NCBI RefSeq assembly: GCF_025351285.1
Contig: NZ_JANXWG010000105.1
Location: 1-64,000 of the forward strand
Direction: 5' to 3'
Source: Novosphingobium sp.
Lineage (GTDB): Bacteria; Pseudomonadota; Alphaproteobacteria; Sphingomonadales; Sphingomonadaceae
DNA: 64,000 nucleotides
In this document: piece after piece, positions 18,308 through 26,460 of the stretch
Layout of the letters: each line of letters begins with the position of its first letter
Position numbering within the stretch: the first letter of the stretch is position 1
Notes under the pieces: generated by a model
Database searches by the model: none
The model's input: the letters and a program-made list of their open reading frames with translations, nothing else
What the model was told of the DNA's origin: nothing
Program-made: the position numbers and the translations under genes

Positions 18308-18336
18308 TTGACGTAGAAATCCTACAAAGCTAGAGG
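18308..18336 (+). promoter_or_regulatory. Promoter-like sequence for the S24 regulator, with second palindrome
   Basis: TTGACG at 18308-18313 and TAGAGG at 18331-18336 are 17 bases apart, as in a housekeeping-sigma promoter. The spacer holds GTAGAAATCCTAC (18313-18325), a palindrome with four-base arms that partly matches the nearby ATAGGA...TCCTAT site. A repressor bound there would block RNA polymerase, which suggests autoregulation. Confidence 0.42.
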
Positions 18337-18396
18337 AAATCACCTCGGAAATGGATTGAGGGCCGCAGGCGAATGTACGTCGGAAGGATGGAAGCC

Positions 18397-19059
18397 ATGG
18401 AAGACCGCAACCCGCGCGCACGATTGCTGGAACTGGCCGGCAGCAAGGGCGTCAGCTTGGCCGCGCTCTCGGGTCTGCTCGGGCGCAACACCACGTATTT
18501 GCAGCAATTCGTCCGCAAGGGGTCGCCGCGCCGGCTCGAAGAGCGCGATCGTCACCAGCTTGCGGCATTCTTCGGCGTATCCGAAAGCGAGCTCGGTGCG
18601 CCCGAATTTCACGGCGAACAGGCAACGGCAGCCCAGAGCTCGCGCCGCACGGCCGCGCCTTGGATCGATGTGCCGCGGCTTCCGCTTGGCGCGTCGGCTG
18701 GTCCCGGCGCATTTCCGGCAGAGGAGACCCCCGTCGGGCAGTTGCGCTTTTCGCGGCGCTGGCTGACGCAGCAAGGCTTCGAACCGGCGGTGCTGACCGT
18801 GATCGCGGTGGAGGGAGACAGCATGGAGCCCACGCTCCATGACGGCGACGAGATCCTGGTCGATCGCACGCCCCGGCCGTTGCGCGCGGGCATTCACGTC
18901 GTGCGGATCGACGGGGTTCTGCTGGTGAAGCGGCTTGAGCCGGCCGCGGCCGGGCTGGTGCGGGTGATCAGCGATAATGCCGCTTATGGGCGCAGCGAAT
19001 ATCCGCTCGCCGATGTCGAGATATTGGGTCGCGTGGTGTGGAAAGGCGGCCGGATCTGA
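18397..19059 (+). CDS. S24 family (LexA/CI-like) transcriptional regulator
   Basis: The protein has 220 residues. The first 60 form a helix-turn-helix-like domain (ARLLELAGSKGVSLAALSGL, NTTYLQQFVRKG). The C-terminal half is an S24 peptidase domain with the catalytic serine Ser142 in VEGDSMEPTL and general base Lys178 in LLVKRLE. An Ala101-Gly102 pair in GASAGPG may be a self-cleavage site. GGAAG about ten bases before the ATG at 18397 decides this start; ATGs at 18373 and 18388 are alternatives. Such proteins are repressors inactivated by RecA-stimulated self-cleavage or are phage-CI-like. The divergent small genes and the palindromes are likely targets. Confidence 0.85.
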   Translation: MEDRNPRARLLELAGSKGVSLAALSGLLGRNTTYLQQFVRKGSPRRLEERDRHQLAAFFGVSESELGAPEFHGEQATAAQSSRRTAAPWIDVPRLPLGASAGPGAFPAEETPVGQLRFSRRWLTQQGFEPAVLTVIAVEGDSMEPTLHDGDEILVDRTPRPLRAGIHVVRIDGVLLVKRLEPAAAGLVRVISDNAAYGRSEYPLADVEILGRVVWKGGRI

Positions 19060-19133
19060 CGGCGGCGGCGCGGCCGGCGTTGGCAATCGTCTGGGCGGTT
19101 GCAATTGCTCCGCTGCCCCGCCATCTCGATGGC

Positions 19134-19820
19134 ATGAATCAAAGCCCCGCAGAATCGCCGACGCCAGACGTTCCGCCGATGAAGGTTGCCATCATCCCCG
19201 TCACCGCATTTGAGCAGAACTGCTCGCTGGTGTGGTGCACGCGCACGATGAAGGCGGCGCTGGTCGATCCGGGTGGCGATCTCGACCGATTGAAACTGGC
19301 GGTCGAGCGCGCCGGGGTGACGGTCGAGAAGTTGCTGATCACGCATGGTCACCTCGATCATTGCGGTTCGGCCGGGGTGCTCGCGCGCGATCTGGGCGTG
19401 CCGATCGAAGGGCCGCAGGAAGCCGATCGCTTCTGGATCGCCAAGCTGGGCGATGACAGCCGCAATTTCGGCATTCCGGGCGAGGTGTTCGAACCGACCC
19501 GTTGGCTCCACGACGGCGATACGGTGACGGTGGGTGATCTGGTACTCGACGTGATCCACTGTCCCGGCCACACCCCCGGCCATGTCGTGTTCTACCACGC
19601 GCCCAGCCACTTCGCGATCGTGGGCGATGTGCTGTTCAAGGGCTCGATCGGGCGCACCGATTTCCCGATGGGCAATCACCAGGACCTGATCGATGCGATC
19701 ACAAAGAAGCTGTGGCCGCTGGGCAACGACGTAACCTTCTTGCCCGGTCATGGCCCCACCAGCACATTCGGCATGGAGCGCAAGACCAACGCCTACGTCA
19801 GCGATTACGCGCTGAGTTGA
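19134..19820 (+). CDS. MBL-fold metallo-hydrolase (glyoxalase II-like)
   Basis: The 228-residue protein has the metallo-beta-lactamase motif THGHLDH, with His71, His73, Asp75 and His76 as zinc ligands. Further ligands lie in HCPGHTPGH, GDVLF and FLPGHGP. This is the short glyoxalase-II-like subfamily (YcbL type) that hydrolyses thioesters or related substrates in the cytoplasm. No good ribosome binding site precedes 19134; a start at 19179 (MKVAIIPV) is also possible. It lies 74 bases after the regulator gene and is probably independent of it. Confidence 0.85.
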   Translation: MNQSPAESPTPDVPPMKVAIIPVTAFEQNCSLVWCTRTMKAALVDPGGDLDRLKLAVERAGVTVEKLLITHGHLDHCGSAGVLARDLGVPIEGPQEADRFWIAKLGDDSRNFGIPGEVFEPTRWLHDGDTVTVGDLVLDVIHCPGHTPGHVVFYHAPSHFAIVGDVLFKGSIGRTDFPMGNHQDLIDAITKKLWPLGNDVTFLPGHGPTSTFGMERKTNAYVSDYALS

Positions 19821-19897
19821 GGTCCTGCTGACTTGCCGCTTGCCAGACAGCCCGCAGCCGCGCCAAGACTGCGCGATAAGCGGGAGAGGCGGAAACA

Positions 19898-21004
19898 ATG
19901 CTGACCAAGGGCGATGACTACCCGATCCACCAGACCGCCGAGCCGATCGCGTTCGCGGGCACCGATCGCAATTTCTACGATCGCTATTTCTTCAACGCCT
20001 ATCTGCCCGATGGCAGTGCCTTCGTGGCGATCGCGTTCGGGGTCTATCCGCACCTGAACATCGCAGACGCGCACATCTCGCTGGTGCGTGATGGCGTGCA
20101 GACCTCGCTCCATGCATCGCGCATTCTCAATATGGAGCGGCTGGAACTGACGGTCGGGCCGATCACGATAGAGGTGATCGAACCGCTGCAACGGCTCAAG
20201 GTCACCGTTGCGCCCGAACAGGGGATCAGCGCCGAACTGGTGTTCGAAGGGCGCCATTTTCCGATCCAGGAACCGCGTTTCATCCAGCGGATCGGGCCGC
20301 GCACGTTCATGGATTATACGCGGCTGACGCAGAACTGCCGCGTTTCGGGCTGGGTGGAATGCGACGGCGTGCGATCGACCTTCGGCGAAGGCGCGTTCGG
20401 CACGCGCGATCGCAGTTGGGGGGTCCGCCCGGTCGGCGCCAGCGATGCGCAACCGCACGCGCCCGCGGTCATGCCCGGCTTCTTCTGGCAATGGACGCCG
20501 ACCAATTTCGAAGACTGCAGCCTCTATTTCCACGTCAACGCCGATGCCGACGGCAAGGCCTTCAACCTGGCTGCGGTGCAGATCGCGGATGGTGGCAAGG
20601 CCGATGCGGCGGTCGTCAGCCACAACGCCAAGCTCGATTCGCGCAACAGCGGCGGCACGCGCTGGCCGCGTTATGGCGAGCTTGCGATCACCGAGCCCGA
20701 TGGTTCGGTGACAGAGGCGGTGTTCACGCCGTTCGCGCGGTTCCAGATGAAGGGGATCGGCTATGTGAACCCCACCTGGGGCCACGGCCTGTTCCACGGC
20801 GAACTGGCGGTCGAGCGCGAGGACTGGGTGCTCGATGCGCTCGATCCGGCATCGTACGATCTGTTCCACGTCCAGCGCCTGTCGCGCGTCGAATTGCGCC
20901 GCAAGGGCGAGCCGCTGCGGCATGGCCTGGGCACGTTCGAACAACTGATCCTGGGGCCCTACGCGCCGATGGGATTTGCGGGCATGACCGATCTCGCCGA
21001 CTGA
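19898..21004 (+). CDS. Uncharacterised lipocalin/CrtC-like protein
   Basis: The 368-residue protein has the beta-rich, Trp/Gly-rich texture of the hydroxyneurosporene synthase (CrtC)/AttH-like double lipocalin fold: FYDRYFFNAYLPDG near the start, then TRDRSWGVRP, FFWQWTPTNF, GYVNPTWGHGLFHGEL. The phrase RDxSWGVR is typical of a family of uncharacterised proteins in soil and aromatic-degrading bacteria. AGAGGCGG lies before the ATG. There are no carotenoid genes nearby, so CrtC activity is unlikely. It may share a transcript with the alpha/beta hydrolase that follows 15 bases later. Function unknown. Confidence 0.68.
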   Translation: MLTKGDDYPIHQTAEPIAFAGTDRNFYDRYFFNAYLPDGSAFVAIAFGVYPHLNIADAHISLVRDGVQTSLHASRILNMERLELTVGPITIEVIEPLQRLKVTVAPEQGISAELVFEGRHFPIQEPRFIQRIGPRTFMDYTRLTQNCRVSGWVECDGVRSTFGEGAFGTRDRSWGVRPVGASDAQPHAPAVMPGFFWQWTPTNFEDCSLYFHVNADADGKAFNLAAVQIADGGKADAAVVSHNAKLDSRNSGGTRWPRYGELAITEPDGSVTEAVFTPFARFQMKGIGYVNPTWGHGLFHGELAVEREDWVLDALDPASYDLFHVQRLSRVELRRKGEPLRHGLGTFEQLILGPYAPMGFAGMTDLAD

Positions 21005-21019
21005 CCGAAGGAATAACGG

Positions 21020-21922
21020 ATGCGCAAGTTGGTGATCGGAACGCTGGTGTTGCTGGTGGCGCTGCTGGCTGCGGCGGGCGGCATTTATCTCTATTCGCCG
21101 CCGCGATCGCTCAATGTGCTCAACGATCTGACGCCTGGCGATGGCGGGGTGCAGCGCGTCGCCGCCGACGTGACGTTCATGCCCGGCCCGCGCGGCGGGC
21201 TCGACGTCTGGACGAAGCCGTCAGGCCTGGCGGAGCGCAAGCCGGTACTGGTATTCTTCTACGGCGGCGGTTGGGCCAAGGGCGCACGGCAGGATTATCC
21301 TTTCGTTGCCAAGGCTTTCGCCGCACGTGGCTATGTCGTGGTGCTGCCCGATTACCGGCTGGTGCCGCAAGTGCGCTTCCCGGCGTTCGTGCAGGATGCG
21401 GCGGCGGCGGTGCGCTGGACGCATGACAACATCGCCAAGTATGGTGGTGATCCCGACAAGATCGTTCTGGCCGGGCATTCGGCCGGCGCATATCTCGCGG
21501 TCATGCTGGCGCTCGATCCGCGCTACCTTCAGGCGGTGGGCGTCGAGCCCGGTGTGGTGCGCGCCGCGGCCGGGTGGGCCGGGCCTTACGATTTCTATCC
21601 GTTCGACAAGCGCCGTTCGATCGATGCGATGGGGCAGGCGCCCGATCCGCAGCAAACCCAGCCGATCCACTTCGCGCGTGCCGATGCGCCGCCACTGTTG
21701 CTGGTGACGGGCACCGCCGACACCGAAGTGCGTCCACGCAATGCCGTGAATCTCGCGGCGCGGCAGCAGGCACTGGGCAGCCGTACAACCGCGCTGAAGC
21801 AATACCAGGGGCTCGATCACAACGACCTGATCATGGCGATTTCGAAGCCGTTTCGTAGCAAGGCGCCGCTGCTGGACGATACGCTGGCGTTCTTCAACAC
21901 CAGCCTTTCCGCGCCGCGCTAA
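21020..21922 (+). CDS. Alpha/beta hydrolase (carboxylesterase-like), membrane-anchored or exported
   Basis: The 300-residue protein begins with a hydrophobic segment (residues 4-22, LVIGTLVLLVALLAAAGG) that would anchor or export it. The oxyanion segment FFYGGGW lies near residues 75-82, the nucleophile elbow GHSAGA places Ser154, an Asp is in TGTADTEV and the His is in LDHNDL. This is the esterase/lipase BD-FAE type. AAGGA lies eight bases before the ATG. The TAA stop overlaps the TAG of the convergent hpnL gene within CTAA. The substrate is unknown. Confidence 0.85.
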   Translation: MRKLVIGTLVLLVALLAAAGGIYLYSPPRSLNVLNDLTPGDGGVQRVAADVTFMPGPRGGLDVWTKPSGLAERKPVLVFFYGGGWAKGARQDYPFVAKAFAARGYVVVLPDYRLVPQVRFPAFVQDAAAAVRWTHDNIAKYGGDPDKIVLAGHSAGAYLAVMLALDPRYLQAVGVEPGVVRAAAGWAGPYDFYPFDKRRSIDAMGQAPDPQQTQPIHFARADAPPLLLVTGTADTEVRPRNAVNLAARQQALGSRTTALKQYQGLDHNDLIMAISKPFRSKAPLLDDTLAFFNTSLSAPR

Positions 21923-22896
21923 CCGGCGATTACTGCGCGTGCTTCGCTGGCCTGCCAGGCCAGCAACGTCGGTATGCCGATCGCGATCTCGCGCGCGCGT
22001 TTGACCAGCGACAGCGCGAGCGCAGATTCGGGCGGCAGGCCGAACAGCGGCGCCGCCAGCGCATAGGCGGCCTCCTGCACGCCGATCGCCGAGGGGATGG
22101 CGAAGGCCACGCTGCGCAGCGTGAAGATCAGGCTTTCGAGGCTCAGCACCGCCCACACCGACATCCGCGAACCCATCGCGTTCAGCACGAACCACGCCCC
22201 CAACGCGCTCGCGATCCAGCCGGCCAGATTGAGCGCGAAAGCCAGTCCGATCCGCGCCGGGCGAGCGTAAATCGCGCGCAGTTCGGTGCCCAACTCGCCC
22301 ACGCGATCCGCCGATTCGGGCAGGAAATGCCCGGCCAGCCGTTCAGCCAGTGCCAGCGCAGGCCTTTGCACGGAAAAGAACACGATCATTATCGCGATCA
22401 TCGCAGCAGTCCCACCCAGGATCAGCGGGCGCAATTGGTCGGCATTGGGCCCTGCCACGAGCAGGCTGGCCATGGTGGCCAGCCCGAACAGGGTGAACAC
22501 CAGTTGCGCAGCCATTTCGGTGGTCATGTCGACAATCATCGAGGCGTATGTCCTAGGGCCCGGCACGCCTGCCAGCAGCAGCGAACGCGTGCCCACCACG
22601 ATGCCACCGAGTTGCGAGAACGGCAGCAGATCGGCCACCGCCTCGCGCAGCATCCGCGCCCATACGAACAGCCCCAGCCTTCGCACCGGCTCGCCCGGCG
22701 CCGAAGCCAGCCACGCACCGCCGAGCAGCACGAAGATCGCCCCGGTGTAGAGGCAAAATGCGATGAACCCGGCCGGACCCACGCGCGCCGCCGCAACCAG
22801 CACATTGTGAAGCCCGGCCGCGCCGAACGCCCAGGCCGCCGCGCCAAGTCCGGCAAGGGTGGCGAGCAGGATGCCTGCCCGCGCATAGATTTTCAG
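21919..22896 (-). CDS. hpnL: HpnL-like flippase-domain membrane protein
   Basis: This is a polytopic membrane protein of the lysylphosphatidylglycerol-synthase-TM/UPF0104 type linked to hopanoid loci (HpnL), with about seven to eight membrane segments. The standard-start frame begins at GTG 22803, but the frame is open further up and adds a fine first membrane segment (LKIYARAGILLATLAGLGAA). That extension begins at CTG 22896-22894, preceded by GGAG seven bases away, with a stop codon shortly upstream. I therefore take CTG as the likely start (325 residues). It ends the hpnI-J-K-L run. The role is probably handling or transport of modified hopanoids; it is not proven. Confidence 0.78.
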   Translation of the reverse strand: MKIYARAGILLATLAGLGAAAWAFGAAGLHNVLVAAARVGPAGFIAFCLYTGAIFVLLGGAWLASAPGEPVRRLGLFVWARMLREAVADLLPFSQLGGIVVGTRSLLLAGVPGPRTYASMIVDMTTEMAAQLVFTLFGLATMASLLVAGPNADQLRPLILGGTAAMIAIMIVFFSVQRPALALAERLAGHFLPESADRVGELGTELRAIYARPARIGLAFALNLAGWIASALGAWFVLNAMGSRMSVWAVLSLESLIFTLRSVAFAIPSAIGVQEAAYALAAPLFGLPPESALALSLVKRAREIAIGIPTLLAWQASEARAVIAG

Positions 22897-22921
22897 ACGC
22901 GGTCTCCGCTATTGCCCAAGT

Positions 22922-23776
22922 TCAGCCTCCCGCGAAACTGCAGAAGGACCCGAGCACGATGCCTTCGCGCGCGATTGCCTGCTTGGCAAGAGGATCGATC
23001 AGCGCCCAGAGTTCGGTTGCATAGCCATAGCCGGGGGCCGAACCGGGATAGGCGCCGGTGGCGGGGTGGGTGTATATCTCGGTCAGGCCGGGCGGGAGGT
23101 GCTCGATCAACCCGCGCAACCGTTCGGGCGTGATTGCGCCCGACCATGCCAGCCCGAACACCTGGTCGGGCACGGTGAGCCCGGCGCGCCGCAGCCTGCT
23201 CCGCACGAGCCGCACCCACGGCCCCGCCGGATCGCGGCGCGGGGGGGCGCCGGGCTTGATCGCCGCCAGCACGTCACGCGGCTCCACCGGTGCGCGCGCG
23301 GCAACCATCGCGTGCTTGCGACCTGCCGCAATCATGGCCGAGGCGATGACCGGATGCAGGTGAAAATGCTTGTGCGCGTTGACGTGGTCGAGTTTCAGCC
23401 CGGTCGCCGCAAAGGCCGCGAACTGCGCCTCGACTTCGGCGAAAAGCTGGCGGCGTACGCGGGGGATGAACGCCATGGCTATCGCCGAGCGCACCATGTC
23501 TTCGCGGAAACGCCCGTGGCTGTCGACAAGGTCTGGCACCTGTTCGGGCGGCAGCGATGGTCGGCCTTCCACCAGCACCAAATGCAGGCCCACGCCCAGA
23601 TCGGGCATCGTCCGCGCGCGCGCCACCGCGTCCGCGGCAGCCTCGCCCGCAACCATCAGGCTGGCGGCGGTGAGGATGCCCTCGCGGTGCGCCCGTTCAA
23701 CCGCTTCGTTGACCGCGACCGCCGCGCCGAAATCGTCGGCGGTTATGACAAGCCGGCGGATGGAATCGTCGCTCAG
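22922..23776 (-). CDS. hpnK: HpnK, YdjC/ChbG-like deacetylase of hopanoid modification
   Basis: The 284-residue protein has the YdjC/ChbG carbohydrate deacetylase motifs: TADDFG with Asp14/Asp15 near the start and HVNAHKHFHLHP for metal binding. HpnK acts in maturation of the cyclitol or ribosyl-derived head group of extended hopanoids, downstream of HpnI (in the order HpnI, HpnK, HpnJ). No ATG, GTG or TTG gives the family's N-terminus; the likely start is CTG at 23776-23774, overlapping the hpnJ stop as CTGA and preceded by GGAAGG seven bases away. A 145-base gap with no gene does not occur on either side, so it is tightly within the operon. Confidence 0.85.
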   Translation of the reverse strand: MSDDSIRRLVITADDFGAAVAVNEAVERAHREGILTAASLMVAGEAAADAVARARTMPDLGVGLHLVLVEGRPSLPPEQVPDLVDSHGRFREDMVRSAIAMAFIPRVRRQLFAEVEAQFAAFAATGLKLDHVNAHKHFHLHPVIASAMIAAGRKHAMVAARAPVEPRDVLAAIKPGAPPRRDPAGPWVRLVRSRLRRAGLTVPDQVFGLAWSGAITPERLRGLIEHLPPGLTEIYTHPATGAYPGSAPGYGYATELWALIDPLAKQAIAREGIVLGSFCSFAGG

Positions 23777-25248
23777 GCGTCCACCTTCCGGCGGCGCAGG
23801 AAGTCGAAGAATTCCACGCCTTCGCGCAGGCGGCGCTTCAGCATGTCCCAGTCGCGCAGCATTTCCCACACGATCGAACCGATCTTCGACGGGCGGAAAT
23901 AGAAGCGCTTGTAGAATTCCTCGACTTTGTCGAAAATCACCGATGCCGGCAGGTGCGGGTACGAAAGCTGCGCGATCTGGTTGCCGCCGTCGGTCAGCAA
24001 GTGGTCGCTGCCATCGAACCAGTTGTTTTCGATCGCCTGCTTGTAGAGGAACGTGCCCGGATAGGGCGCGGCCAGCGACACCTGGATCGTGTGTGGATCG
24101 AGCTCCTTGGCGTAGTTGATCGTCTCCTCGATCGTTTCGAGCGTCTCGCCCGGCAGGCCGAGGATGAAAGTACCATGGATCGTCAGGCCCAGGCTGTGGG
24201 CGTCCTTGGTGAACTGGCGCGCGACCTTGGTCAGCAGGCCCTTCTTGATGTTGTGGAGGATCTGCTGGTTGCCGCTTTCGTAGCCGACCAGCAGCACGCG
24301 GCAGCCACCCTGCTTCATCGCGGTCAACACCTTCATCGGCACGTTGGCCTTGGCGTTGCAGCCCCAGGTGACGGGAAAACCGGGCTTGCCGAAGCCGAGC
24401 TTGGCCAGTTCGCCCGAAAGCTCGATCACGAAATCGTGCGCATCGGCCAGGGTGTCGTCGTCGAAGAAGATTTCCTTGATCTCGGGCATTTCGGCCAGGA
24501 CGTATTTCACCTCCTCGATCACCTTGGGCACGGTGCGGTGGCGATAGCGGTGGCCGCTGATCGTCTGCGGCCACAGGCAGAAGGTGCAGCGGCTCTTGCA
24601 CCCGCGCCCGGTGTAGAACGAGACATAGGGGTGGCGCTGGTAGCCGCCGAAATACCTGGTGAGATCGAGATCGCGGCGATAGATCGGGCTGACCATCGGC
24701 AGCACGTCCATGTCCTCGATGATGGCGCGATCCTTGTTGCGGATGAAGGTGCCCTCGGGTGCGCGCCCATCCTTAACCCGATACGTGATCCCGTCGACCT
24801 CGCTCAGCGGGCGGCCTTCGGCGATTTCCACGATGGTGAAATCGTATTCCTCGCGCGCCACGAAATCGATCGCGCTGCTGGCGGCCAGGCTCTTGTCGGG
24901 CTCGACCGCCACTTTGGCGCCGACGAAGCCGATCACGATCGAGGGCTTGCGCGCCTTGATCAGTTCGGCGGTCTGCACGTCCTGGCGGAAGCTGGGGGTG
25001 GAGGTATGGAGGATGACGAGATCGCGCTCGTCGAATTCGTGCGCAATGTCGTCCCAGCTCTGGTCGTGCGCGGGTGCGTCGATCAGCTTGCTGCCTTCTA
25101 CCATTGCGGCCGGCTGCGCCAGCCAGGTCGGATACCAGAACGATTTGACCTCGCGCTTCATCTGGTAGCGCGCACCGGCGCCACCATCGAACCCATCGAA
25201 CGAGGGGCCCTGAAGGAAAAGCGTGCGCAACTTCGTACCGGGGGTCAT
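23773..25248 (-). CDS. hpnJ: HpnJ, radical SAM enzyme of hopanoid modification
   Basis: The 491-residue protein has an N-terminal cobalamin-binding-like domain and a radical SAM core with Cys217, Cys221 and Cys224 in GCKSRCTFC. Family members contract the glucosamine-derived ring to the cyclitol ether of bacteriohopanetetrol in hopanoid producers. It overlaps hpnI (ATGA) upstream and the CTG start of hpnK downstream by four bases each. Its neighbours hpnI and hpnK supply the earlier steps, so a full cyclitol ether branch is predicted. The length fits the family. Confidence 0.93.
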   Translation of the reverse strand: MTPGTKLRTLFLQGPSFDGFDGGAGARYQMKREVKSFWYPTWLAQPAAMVEGSKLIDAPAHDQSWDDIAHEFDERDLVILHTSTPSFRQDVQTAELIKARKPSIVIGFVGAKVAVEPDKSLAASSAIDFVAREEYDFTIVEIAEGRPLSEVDGITYRVKDGRAPEGTFIRNKDRAIIEDMDVLPMVSPIYRRDLDLTRYFGGYQRHPYVSFYTGRGCKSRCTFCLWPQTISGHRYRHRTVPKVIEEVKYVLAEMPEIKEIFFDDDTLADAHDFVIELSGELAKLGFGKPGFPVTWGCNAKANVPMKVLTAMKQGGCRVLLVGYESGNQQILHNIKKGLLTKVARQFTKDAHSLGLTIHGTFILGLPGETLETIEETINYAKELDPHTIQVSLAAPYPGTFLYKQAIENNWFDGSDHLLTDGGNQIAQLSYPHLPASVIFDKVEEFYKRFYFRPSKIGSIVWEMLRDWDMLKRRLREGVEFFDFLRRRKVDA

Positions 25249-26420
25249 GCAGAGATCTCCGCGCCGGTTTCGATCCGGCCTTCAGGCTTCATAGTCAGTT
25301 TTTCGCCGCGCCAAACAACCGATCGCGCGCCGAAGCTGGCAATATAGACGGCAAAGCCGAGAATGTCGCGTATCGGCAACAGTGCGATGGCCAGGATGGT
25401 CGATCCGAATGGCTTTTCACCCGAAACGCCAGCACTTGCCTGCACCAGCACGGCCCGCGCCACCCATGCGAGGATGAGCGCAACTTGCCCTGCGGATGGC
25501 ACCAAGGGCAGCGCCAGCATGGCCAGCGGCAGCGGCATCGCGATCACGCTGGCAACATGGCCGATCGGTTCGACCCCCAGCACGGTCGCCGCCCAGCGCA
25601 CTTCGTGGCGCCACAACTCCGCCAGCGACCGATCGGCCGAACCGTGCGTGACCAGCAGGGGCGGAACCACCACGGTTTCGCCCCGCGCACGAATCGCGGC
25701 ACCGATCGCGTAATCATCGGCCAGCGTTCCGGCAAAGACCTCGAACCCGCCGATCGCCGCCAGCGTTTCGGCATGCAACGCGATCGTAGATCCCATGCAG
25801 GGCGTTGCAAGGCCGGTGCGCGTGCCGAACACCACGCCGGGCAGCATTTGCCAATCGAGCCCCGCCGCACCCATCCGCGACCACAATCCGGCATCGCCGC
25901 GCCCGTGATAGGCGCAAGTCACCGCCCCGACGCCGGGAGTGTCGAGTGCCGGGAGGATCTGCACGAGGTAGTCCTGGGGCGCCGCCATATCACTATCGCT
26001 CAGCACCAGTACCGGGTGCACAGCGTGCGGCGCCATCGCGATCAGGTTGGCAACCTTGCGGTTCGCCCCCGCAACGTCCGCGCCCGTCACCAGATCGATC
26101 CGCACTTTCGGAAAGCGCCCGCGTAAGTGGGCGACAGCATCGAGCGCGGGGTCATCTGCGCGCTGTACCCCTACCACGATCTGGAGCGGCCCCGCGTGAT
26201 CGAGCGTGCAGAAGCTCGCCAGGTTGTCCAGCAATCGCGGTTCGGCGCCGTAAAGCGGCTTGAGCAATGTGACCGCATCGCTGCGAGCGGGCCGTGTGTT
26301 ACGACGACCCAAAAACCGCACCAGCACCCCCGCCGCAGCCAGCGTGTAGACAGATCCCGCCACCGACAGCACCACCAGCGCCCAGCCGACCCCTGCAAGA
26401 ATGTTGTGGGCAAGCGCCAT
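25245..26420 (-). CDS. hpnI: HpnI, hopanoid glycosyltransferase
   Basis: The 391-residue protein is a family 2 glycosyltransferase with an N-terminal membrane segment (residues 6-35), a central catalytic domain (TLLKPLYGAEP, VLSDSDMAAP, DDYAIGAAIR) and two or three C-terminal membrane segments. HpnI adds N-acetylglucosamine to bacteriohopanetetrol at the inner membrane. AGGGAGGG precedes the ATG. It is the first gene of the hpnIJKL run and diverges from hpnA with only 40 bases between the two starts. Confidence 0.92.
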   Translation of the reverse strand: MALAHNILAGVGWALVVLSVAGSVYTLAAAGVLVRFLGRRNTRPARSDAVTLLKPLYGAEPRLLDNLASFCTLDHAGPLQIVVGVQRADDPALDAVAHLRGRFPKVRIDLVTGADVAGANRKVANLIAMAPHAVHPVLVLSDSDMAAPQDYLVQILPALDTPGVGAVTCAYHGRGDAGLWSRMGAAGLDWQMLPGVVFGTRTGLATPCMGSTIALHAETLAAIGGFEVFAGTLADDYAIGAAIRARGETVVVPPLLVTHGSADRSLAELWRHEVRWAATVLGVEPIGHVASVIAMPLPLAMLALPLVPSAGQVALILAWVARAVLVQASAGVSGEKPFGSTILAIALLPIRDILGFAVYIASFGARSVVWRGEKLTMKPEGRIETGAEISA

Positions 26421-26460
26421 AGTCCCTCCCTAGCGCCGCGCGCCCGTCGTGTGTAGGCTC

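Noticed and set aside
19898..21004. Carotenoid hydratase CrtC
   Set aside because: Only the lipocalin-like fold texture is shared; no other carotenoid gene is near and the key motifs could not be confirmed.
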